Shown here piece after piece: positions 17,049-22,651 of a stretch of 22,651 nucleotides of DNA (position 1 is the stretch's first letter; each line of letters opens with the position of its first letter). The translations under genes were made by a program, and so were the position numbers. The notes beneath the pieces were generated by a model. That model saw nothing but the letters and a program-made list of their open reading frames with translations, did no database searches and was not told the DNA's origin. The stretch lies in assembly GCA_947377705.1 (NCBI GenBank), contig CANCGU010000011.1, forward strand, positions 1 through 22,651, written 5' to 3'. The DNA comes from Comamonadaceae bacterium. Its GTDB lineage: Bacteria; Pseudomonadota; Gammaproteobacteria; Burkholderiales; Burkholderiaceae.

Positions 17049-18665
17049 ATGTCGCACCAAAAAATCCTCATTCTCGATTTCGGCTCTCAAGTTACCCAAC
17101 TCATCGCCCGCCGCGTGCGCGAGGCCCATGTGTTTTGTGAAGTCCATCCTTGCGACGTGACCAGTGACTGGGTGCGCGACTATGCCAAAGACGGCAACTT
17201 GAAGGGCGTCATCCTCTCTGGCAGCCATGCCAGCGTTTACGAGGTGGATGACCGTGCGCCTGATGCTGTGTTTGAGCTGGGCCTGCCTGTGTTGGGCATT
17301 TGCTACGGCATGCAAACCATGGCCACCCAGCTGGGCGGAAAGGTGGAGGCGGGTACCACGCGTGAGTTTGGCTATGCCGAAGTGCGCGCCCATGGTCACA
17401 CCGAACTGCTCAAAGGCATTGAAGACTTCAATACGGCTGAGGGGCACGGCATGCTCAAGGTGTGGATGAGCCATGGCGACAAGGTGACGCAGTTGCCCGA
17501 AGGCTTCAAGGTGATGGCGTCCACGCCCGCTTGTCCCATCGCGGGCATGGCCGACGAAGCGCGCAAGTTTTACGCGGTGCAGTTCCACCCCGAAGTCACG
17601 CACACGGTGCAAGGCCAAGCCTTGTTGAACCGCTTTGTGTTAGATATTTGCGGCACGCGCCCTGACTGGATCATGGGCGACTACATCGAAGAAGCGGTGG
17701 CAGCGATTCGCCAACAAGTGGGTGACGAAGAAGTCATCTTGGGTCTTTCTGGCGGCGTGGATTCATCTGTCGCCGCAGCCCTGATTCACCGCGCCATTGG
17801 CGACAAACTCACCTGTGTGTTTGTGGACCACGGCCTGTTGCGCCTCAACGAAGGTGACATGGTGATGGACATGTTTGTGGGTAAGTTGCACGCACATGTC
17901 ATTCGCGTGGATGCCAGCGAGCTGTTCTTGGGCAAATTGGCGGGCGTGAGCGAGCCAGAAGCCAAACGCAAAATCATCGGCGGCTTGTTTGTGGACGTGT
18001 TCAAAGAACAAGCGGCCAAACTCAAAGCGGGTGACGGGGGCCACAAAGGCGCCACATTCTTGGCCCAAGGCACGATTTACCCTGACGTGATCGAGAGCGG
18101 CGGCGCGAAGAGCAAGAAAGCCGTCACCATCAAGAGCCACCACAACGTGGGCGGCTTGCCTGAGCAATTGGGCTTGAAGCTCTTGGAGCCTTTGCGCGAA
18201 TTGTTCAAAGACGAAGTGCGCGAACTCGGTGTGGCTTTGGGCCTGCCGCACGACATGGTGTACCGCCACCCATTCCCGGGCCCAGGCTTGGGTGTGCGCA
18301 TCTTGGGCGAAGTGAAGAAGGAATATGCCGATTTGCTGCGCCGTGCTGATGCGATCTTTATTGAAGAGCTGCACAACTTTAAAGATGAAGCCACTGGCAA
18401 ATCTTGGTACGCCTTGACCAGCCAAGCCTTCACCGTGTTCTTACCTGTCAAGAGCGTGGGCGTGATGGGCGATGGCCGCACGTACGACTATGTGGTGGCC
18501 CTGCGCGCTGTGCAAACCAGCGACTTCATGACAGCAGACTGGGCCGAGTTGCCCTATGCATTGCTCAAGAAAGTTTCGGGCCGCATCATCAACGAAGTGC
18601 GTGGCATCAACCGCGTGACCTACGACGTGTCTTCAAAACCACCAGCCACGATCGAGTGGGAGTGA
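17049..18665 (+). CDS. guaA: GMP synthase (glutamine-hydrolysing)
   Basis: GuaA aminates XMP to GMP using glutamine and ATP. The 538-aa protein has the class I glutamine amidotransferase domain first, with nucleophile C85 in G-I-C-Y-G-M-Q and the partners H180 and E182 in Q-F-H-P-E-V. The ATP pyrophosphatase domain follows with the P-loop S-G-G-V-D-S-S (234-240). The dimerisation domain ends with the conserved [17 protein letters not shown]. Length is normal. ATG 17049 has no Shine-Dalgarno; it is preceded by a T-rich stretch after a small GGCC hairpin. A GACAAT (17008-17013) may be its -10. Confidence 0.97.
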   Translation: MSHQKILILDFGSQVTQLIARRVREAHVFCEVHPCDVTSDWVRDYAKDGNLKGVILSGSHASVYEVDDRAPDAVFELGLPVLGICYGMQTMATQLGGKVEAGTTREFGYAEVRAHGHTELLKGIEDFNTAEGHGMLKVWMSHGDKVTQLPEGFKVMASTPACPIAGMADEARKFYAVQFHPEVTHTVQGQALLNRFVLDICGTRPDWIMGDYIEEAVAAIRQQVGDEEVILGLSGGVDSSVAAALIHRAIGDKLTCVFVDHGLLRLNEGDMVMDMFVGKLHAHVIRVDASELFLGKLAGVSEPEAKRKIIGGLFVDVFKEQAAKLKAGDGGHKGATFLAQGTIYPDVIESGGAKSKKAVTIKSHHNVGGLPEQLGLKLLEPLRELFKDEVRELGVALGLPHDMVYRHPFPGPGLGVRILGEVKKEYADLLRRADAIFIEELHNFKDEATGKSWYALTSQAFTVFLPVKSVGVMGDGRTYDYVVALRAVQTSDFMTADWAELPYALLKKVSGRIINEVRGINRVTYDVSSKPPATIEWE

Positions 18666-18670
18666 CAGAC

Positions 18671-19069
18671 ATGACGCATCCAACCCCAAACAATTTGAAA
18701 CTGACGGCAGAGCAGCTGGCTGCCTGTGCGCCGATTGAGCAGTATTTTCTGGGTCATGCGCATGACGATGCGAGCTTTATGCGTCTCGCGTTTTTGCCTA
18801 GCGCCCACATCGAATCCATCCGTGAAGGCGTTTTCACTTCCTGGCCGCTAGACATTTACTGCGAACGCTTTGGCGGCAAGCCAGCGGCGGACGAAGCCAC
18901 GCGTCGCCGCAGCATCGATTGGATCGAAGTGGCTGGATCAGCCGCGAGTGCTCGTGTCACGCTTGTGCACGGTGCCATTACCTTTACCGACTACTTCGTG
19001 CTGTTGCAAACCCAAGACGGCTGGAAAATTGCGAATAAGGCCTTCGTCGGTCAGCCCACCAAGGACTAA
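18671..19069 (+). CDS. NTF2-like (nuclear transport factor 2 family) protein
   Basis: The 132-aa protein is of the SnoaL/NTF2-like type, close to the putative lumazine-binding subgroup. It has an initial helix (A-C-A-P-I-E-Q-Y-F-L-G-H-A-H-D-D-A-S-F-M-R-L-A-F), the strand turn I-E-S-I-R-E-G-V-F-T-S-W, and the end strands A-R-V-T-L-V-H-G-A-I-T-F-T-D-Y-F-V-L-L-Q-T-Q-D-G-W-K-I-A-N-K. No metal or catalytic set can be assigned. The frame is open upstream inside guaA, but ATG 18671, five bases after the guaA stop, gives the full domain. It is probably cotranscribed with guaA. Function unknown. Confidence 0.82.
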   Translation: MTHPTPNNLKLTAEQLAACAPIEQYFLGHAHDDASFMRLAFLPSAHIESIREGVFTSWPLDIYCERFGGKPAADEATRRRSIDWIEVAGSAASARVTLVHGAITFTDYFVLLQTQDGWKIANKAFVGQPTKD

Positions 19070-19131
19070 AACCGCTCAACGAGGCGTTGATTCATTTTAT
19101 TTGCCTCATTCGGTTCAAAGCTCAAACGTCC

Positions 19132-19179
19132 TACAATCAAAGGTTGTTAGCAATCGCCCGTTTTGGGCTTGAATTTTTT
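19132..19179 (+). promoter_or_regulatory. Predicted infA promoter and leader hairpin
   Basis: TACAAT (19132-19137) is a likely -10, with a poor -35. The leader of about 55 nt contains a hairpin, GCCC (19156-19159) with GGGC (19165-19168), extended by CAA/TTG across a 2-nt bulge. Two A residues and six T residues follow (19174-19179). This resembles a weak terminator placed 20 nt before the infA start. The rest of the gap 19070-19131 shows nothing notable. Confidence 0.42.
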
Positions 19180-19199
19180 AAATAGAGAACACTGAGTAC

Positions 19200-19457
19200 A
19201 TGGCAAAAGAAGAAATGATCGAAATGAAGGGTGTCGTGACCGAGGTCTTGCCCGACTCTCGCTACCGCGTCACCCTGGAAAACGGTCACTCACTGATCGC
19301 ATACACCGCCGGCAAAATGCGCCTGCACCGCATCCGCATCATCGAAGGCGATAAAGTCACGGTCGAGCTCTCTCCCTACGACATGAACAAAGCCCGTGTG
19401 ACGTTCCGTCACATCGAAGGCAAGGGCCCAGGCCCAGCGGTCAAACGCCGCTTCTAA
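19200..19457 (+). CDS. infA: Translation initiation factor IF-1, long form
   Basis: IF-1 is an S1/OB-fold protein that binds the ribosomal A site during initiation. The 85-aa sequence matches the family well: [26 protein letters not shown], then I-A-Y-T-A-G-K-M-R, then V-E-L-S-P-Y-D and R-V-T-F-R. It is about 13 residues longer than E. coli IF-1 (72 aa) because of a basic [10 protein letters not shown] tail. Betaproteobacteria often have two infA genes, one of ordinary length in the ribosomal-protein cluster and one stand-alone long form; this looks like the latter. A weak hairpin CGGCAA/TTGCCG follows at 19463-19479. Confidence 0.95.
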   Translation: MAKEEMIEMKGVVTEVLPDSRYRVTLENGHSLIAYTAGKMRLHRIRIIEGDKVTVELSPYDMNKARVTFRHIEGKGPGPAVKRRF

Positions 19458-19508
19458 CTCGACGGCAACAAGATTGCCGCGTTCTGCACTGAAAAATAAG
19501 GCGTTTGC

Positions 19509-20129
19509 GTGTATCTGCCGACGCATTTCAAAGCCAAAGATGAGGCCCATGCACTCGCACTCATGCGGGCGCATCCTTTTGCAAACCTGATCAGTGTTGA
19601 TGACGATGGTTTTCCGTGCGTCACACACATCCCCTTGCATCTGACACAAGAAAACCACCAGCATGTGCTGCTGGGTCACTGTGCAAAAGCCAATCCTCAC
19701 GGGCGCTATTTACAAACACGGCCTCAAGCCTTGGTAACCTTCATGGGGCCGCACGCTTATATGTCGCCCAAGGTCTATCCAGACCTCACGCGAGTGCCCA
19801 CATGGAGTTACTTGGCCGTGCATGCCAAGGTTGAGGCGACTTTGGTGGAAGAGGCCCACGCCAAAGACCGCTTGCTTAAGCAACTGATCGGCGACCACGA
19901 GCCCATTTACGCGACCCAATGGCGTGGATTGGCTGAGGACTACCAACACAAAATGCTCAATGGCATCGTGGCGTTTGAGCTGCGCATCACCGAGATGCAA
20001 TGCAAGCTCAAGCTCAATCAACACCGACCCGAATCACACGTTGCCATGCATGCGGCGTATATGCAAGGCACGCCAGATGAGCAGGCTTTGGCCGAGTGGA
20101 TGGTCAAACTTGACATGGTTCAACCATGA
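19509..20129 (+). CDS. PaiB-family FMN-binding protein
   Basis: The 206-aa split-barrel flavin protein is of the PaiB type (FMN-binding negative transcriptional regulator). Signatures are the start M-Y-L-P-T-H-F, H-P-F-A-N-L-I-S-V-D-D-D-G-F-P-C-V-T-H-I-P, G-H-C-A-K-A-N-P-H, and V-T-F-M-G-P-H-A-Y-M-S-P, then V-P-T-W-S-Y-L-A-V-H. In Bacillus, PaiB was linked to repression of sporulation and protease genes; in proteobacteria its role is not clear. GTG 19509 has AAGG at 19498-19501, 7 nt upstream. The gene overlaps tadA by ATGA at its end. Confidence 0.88.
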   Translation: MYLPTHFKAKDEAHALALMRAHPFANLISVDDDGFPCVTHIPLHLTQENHQHVLLGHCAKANPHGRYLQTRPQALVTFMGPHAYMSPKVYPDLTRVPTWSYLAVHAKVEATLVEEAHAKDRLLKQLIGDHEPIYATQWRGLAEDYQHKMLNGIVAFELRITEMQCKLKLNQHRPESHVAMHAAYMQGTPDEQALAEWMVKLDMVQP

Positions 20130-21148
20130 CACAACAGCATTCACCAGACGATATAGGCTTCATGCAGCTGGCCCTGCGCCAAGCGCACATTGCCGCCGAT
20201 GCGGGTGAAGTGCCGGTAGGCGCCGTGGTGGTGAGGGCAGGGCAGGTGATTGCCTCCGGCCATAACGCACCACTGACTCGTCACGATCCGACCGCCCACG
20301 CTGAAGTGAATGCCATGCGCGCGGCCGCTCAAGTGATAGGCAACTACCGCTTGGACGACTGCACGCTGTATGTGACGTTAGAGCCCTGCGCCATGTGCAG
20401 TGGCGCAGCATTGCATGCGCGTTTCAAGCGCGTGGTGTTTGGTGCGACTGAGCCTAAAACAGGCGCAGCGGGTTCGGTGTTGAATCTGTTTGCAAATGAA
20501 CAAATCAACCATCAAACGCAAGTCACAGGAGGCGTGCTGGCTGACGCGTGTGCACAAGTGCTGCAAAGTTTTTTTGAGCAGCGCCGTGCCCAGCAACAAC
20601 GCACCAAAGTGCCTTTGCGTGAAGACGCTTTGCGCACGCCAGACAGCGCATGGGTGGGGTTAGATGTACCGCTGGCCCTCTCGTGTTTTAACGCTGATTT
20701 ACCGGCCTTAGAAGGTTTACGCTTGCATTGGTTTGATAACCGGCAAGACGCACAAGTGGCACCGCACGTCTATCTGCATGGCCTAGACGACTGGAGCGTG
20801 CAATATGCAGCGCAGCTGCAATCGTCAGTGCCAGTGATTGCCTTGGACTTGCCGGGTTTTGGTTTGTCCGATAAGCCCAAAAAGGTTGCCATGCACCGCA
20901 TTGGGTGGCATGCGCAAGTACTACATGAGTTTCTACTCAGCTTGCAGCCTGCGCCTGTGGCCCTGCATGCCCCGCGTGTGATGGCGCCGTTGCTGACCCA
21001 CCTTGCACTGCCGATTGATTGGGTTGAAAGCCCAGCGCTGCCTGCCGCCTTGCGCAAGGCCCCTTATCCAGACCGCGGTCACTTGACCGGTCCTCGTGCC
21101 TTGAGCACCTTGTTGGTCGCCGCTGCGCCACCCCCCAAACGAAGTTAA
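20126..21148 (+). CDS. tadA: tRNA adenosine(34) deaminase TadA with C-terminal degenerate alpha/beta-hydrolase segment
   Basis: Residues 10-155 are a complete TadA, which makes inosine at the wobble base of tRNA-Arg(ACG). The zinc and catalytic motifs are H58-A-E60 in T-A-H-A-E-V-N-A-M and P-C-A-M-C (C88, C91). E. coli TadA has about 167 residues. Here 340 are encoded in one frame. After a linker of about 30 residues, residues 195-285 look like the start of an alpha/beta hydrolase: L-R-L-H-W-F, oxyanion-type H-G-L-D-D-W (218-223), then I-A-L-D-L-P-G-F-G-L-S-D-K-P (238-251). At the nucleophile elbow, where G-H-S-x-G is expected, the sequence is L-H-A-P-R, so the serine is lacking, and the cap region is missing. 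ATG overlaps the preceding stop. Confidence 0.9.
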   Translation: MTQQHSPDDIGFMQLALRQAHIAADAGEVPVGAVVVRAGQVIASGHNAPLTRHDPTAHAEVNAMRAAAQVIGNYRLDDCTLYVTLEPCAMCSGAALHARFKRVVFGATEPKTGAAGSVLNLFANEQINHQTQVTGGVLADACAQVLQSFFEQRRAQQQRTKVPLREDALRTPDSAWVGLDVPLALSCFNADLPALEGLRLHWFDNRQDAQVAPHVYLHGLDDWSVQYAAQLQSSVPVIALDLPGFGLSDKPKKVAMHRIGWHAQVLHEFLLSLQPAPVALHAPRVMAPLLTHLALPIDWVESPALPAALRKAPYPDRGHLTGPRALSTLLVAAAPPPKRS

Positions 21149-21150
21149 GC

Positions 21151-21831
21151 ATGAACGCCCAAGCCGCGCCACCCATAGGTTACGAAGTGAAGTTTCAGAG
21201 GGTCGGTGTAGGAGGCGGGGCTGATTTACAAATTCGTTCATTGCTGGACAAGCAACAGTTTTACGATCCGCTGGGCTTGGCATGTGAGGCGGGCATCTCA
21301 TCTGCCACATGGCCTTTATTTGGTTTGCTTTGGCCATCGGCGCAAAAGTTGGCCGACCTGATGCAAATTTGGGAGTTGAAGGGCAAACGCGTGTTGGAAG
21401 TAGGCTGTGGCCTGGGGTTGGCCAGCCTTGTGGTGCATCGACGCGAAGGCAACATCACGGCCAGCGATTGCCATCCGCTCACAGAAACTTTTTTGAAAGC
21501 CAACGTGCTGCTGAATGAACTGCCTCCACTGCATTACGAAACAGGCAACTGGGGCCGGGTGAATAGGGGACTAGGAACCTTTGATTTGCTGATTGCCAGT
21601 GATGTGCTCTACGAGCGCAGCCATCCCGCACAACTCTCAGGCTTCATTCAAGCGCATGCGGCAGAGGGTGCCGAAGTGCTGATCGTGGATCCCAACCGGG
21701 GTAACCGCAGCGCATTTCACCGCGACATGGCCTTTATGGGCTTTTCGGTGACCGAGCTCATCATGAACGAACCCTTGCAAGACTTGAGTGCGTATCGCGG
21801 ACGTTTGCTGCATTACAAACGCGACCGCTGA
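21151..21831 (+). CDS. Class I SAM-dependent methyltransferase, METTL21/ETF-beta-KMT-like
   Basis: The 226-aa protein has a Rossmann methyltransferase core: W-P-S-A-Q-K-L-A-D-L before motif I, motif I V-L-E-V-G-C-G-L-G-L (81-90), the acidic post-I residue in I-T-A-S-D-C-H-P, and D-V-L-Y-E at 151-155 after F-D-L-L-I-A-S. The W-P-x-A segment plus the D-x-x-Y motif are the hallmarks of the METTL21/Methyltransf_16 group, whose known members methylate protein lysines. Substrate unknown. It begins two bases after tadA, so both are probably made together. Free amino acids or small molecules remain possible substrates. Confidence 0.85.
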   Translation: MNAQAAPPIGYEVKFQRVGVGGGADLQIRSLLDKQQFYDPLGLACEAGISSATWPLFGLLWPSAQKLADLMQIWELKGKRVLEVGCGLGLASLVVHRREGNITASDCHPLTETFLKANVLLNELPPLHYETGNWGRVNRGLGTFDLLIASDVLYERSHPAQLSGFIQAHAAEGAEVLIVDPNRGNRSAFHRDMAFMGFSVTELIMNEPLQDLSAYRGRLLHYKRDR

Positions 21832-21862
21832 GTCGTCTTACATTTGCCGCGACAATTGCGGG

Positions 21863-22651
21863 ATGGCTCACATCTACATCTATTCCCCTAGCGGCGCAGT
21901 GCGCGACAAAGTAGCTTTCAAACGTGGCGTGGCCCGTTTGAAAAAACTCGGTCACGAGGTCGAACTCGACGCTGACGCACTCAGCAACCACACCCGTTTT
22001 GCTGGGGACGATGCCACCCGCTTGGCCGCCATTCACCGTGCCGCGGACAGCGGTGCCGATGTGGCCCTGATTTCGCGGGGTGGTTATGGCCTGACACGCC
22101 TCTTGCCCAGCATCCAATACAAAAAAGTCGCCAAAGCCATTGCCAAGGGCACGCAGTTTGTGGGTTTGAGCGACTTCACGGCTTTTCAAAATGCGTTACT
22201 TGCCAAAACGGGGGCGGTGACATGGGCTGGCCCGGCCTTAGGCGAAGACTTTGGTGCAGAACAGCCTGACGACATCATGGAAGCCTGTTTTGATGACATG
22301 GTCAGCGGGCAGGGCGAGGGCGCAGGTTGGCATTTCTCCGCCGCTTGTGCTGCCGCCAATGTCAAACGTCGCCCCGGCGTGTGGGCGCACGATGCGGTGC
22401 TGTGGGGCGGCAACTTGGCTGTATTGGTTTCTTTGCTCGGCACGCCCTATTTCCCGCAAATCAAAAATGGCGTGTTGTTCTTAGAAGATGTGGGGGAGCA
22501 CCCTTACCGCATTGAACGCATGCTCACGCAGTTGTTGCACGCAGGCGTTTTGGCGCAACAAAAAGCTGTGGTGTTGGGGCAGTTCAGCAACTACAAGCTC
22601 ACGCCGCACGACAAAGGTTTCAAGTTACAAAGCGTGGTCGATTGGCTGCGC
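21863..22651 (+). CDS. ldcA: Muramoyltetrapeptide (LD-) carboxypeptidase, 3' end outside the window
   Basis: This is an S66 peptidase that removes the terminal D-Ala from muramyl tetrapeptides in the cytoplasm during murein recycling. The 263 visible residues have no stop codon and run off the edge. Family features are I-Y-I-Y-S-P-S-G-A-V, S-R-G-G-Y-G-L-T-R-L-L-P, the nucleophile serine S103 in F-V-G-L-S-D-F-T-A, W-G-G-N-L-A-V-L, and the catalytic glutamate E207 in L-F-L-E-D-V-G-E. The catalytic histidine should lie just beyond the window. ATG 21863 has no Shine-Dalgarno, and GACAAT (21851-21856) sits 6 nt before it, which suggests an almost leaderless transcript. Confidence 0.92.
   Translation, partial: MAHIYIYSPSGAVRDKVAFKRGVARLKKLGHEVELDADALSNHTRFAGDDATRLAAIHRAADSGADVALISRGGYGLTRLLPSIQYKKVAKAIAKGTQFVGLSDFTAFQNALLAKTGAVTWAGPALGEDFGAEQPDDIMEACFDDMVSGQGEGAGWHFSAACAAANVKRRPGVWAHDAVLWGGNLAVLVSLLGTPYFPQIKNGVLFLEDVGEHPYRIERMLTQLLHAGVLAQQKAVVLGQFSNYKLTPHDKGFKLQSVVDWLR

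Noticed and set aside
17763..18425. 220-codon - strand frame opposite guaA
   Set aside because: Shadow of the ATP-pyrophosphatase part of guaA; no ribosome binding site and no recognisable domain.
18404..18670. Upstream extension of the NTF2-like protein
   Set aside because: It would overlap the end of guaA by over 250 bp; ATG 18671 gives a complete domain.

Overview
The window looks like chromosomal DNA of a betaproteobacterium of the Burkholderiales, most likely Comamonadaceae (a Limnohabitans/Rhodoferax-like freshwater lineage). This is inferred from gene content and protein character, not from a marker gene: a Bug-type solute-binding protein in a catabolic operon, the smpB/ratA/rnfH neighbourhood, a stand-alone long infA, guaB-guaA, and a TadA with a C-terminal extension. 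There is no rRNA, tRNA, CRISPR array, insertion sequence or prophage that I can see. Genes are packed tightly. The longest gap without a gene is 8458-8636 (179 bp), and it holds a regulatory region.

Left part (1-3256, + strand): the end of an exbD-like gene, a strong intrinsic terminator, a secreted TPR protein whose start codon lies just behind that terminator, a LacI-family regulator, and glutamate racemase (murI), which overlaps or abuts the regulator.

Catabolic operon (8457 down to 3248, - strand): six tightly spaced genes, in transcription order a Bug/TTT solute-binding protein, a MarR regulator, a group-A FAD aromatic hydroxylase, a 64-residue DUF2783-like protein, a VOC metalloenzyme and fumarylacetoacetase. 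The upstream region carries a candidate sigma70 promoter overlapped by a perfect 18-bp palindrome, plus a second copy of the same motif 32 bp away. This fits local control by the MarR protein. The operon resembles a homogentisate or gentisate-like aromatic pathway, but a cupin ring-cleavage dioxygenase and a GST-type isomerase are not in it.

Centre (8637-14045): a YgiQ-family radical SAM enzyme; a ParD/ParE-like toxin-antitoxin pair with its own promoter, palindromic operator and terminator; smpB; and the divergent group ratA-rnfH-DUF6352-like.

Right part (14093-22651): a TolC-family outer-membrane protein divergent from guaB; guaB-guaA plus an NTF2-like protein; a long-form infA; then a compact + strand group of a PaiB-like flavoprotein, TadA fused to a degenerate alpha/beta-hydrolase piece, a METTL21-like methyltransferase, and an LD-carboxypeptidase cut by the window edge.

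Most of this is ordinary housekeeping. The parts that deserve attention are the aromatic operon with its twin operators and four-ligand VOC protein, the TadA fusion, and several genes whose leaders contain terminator-like hairpins.
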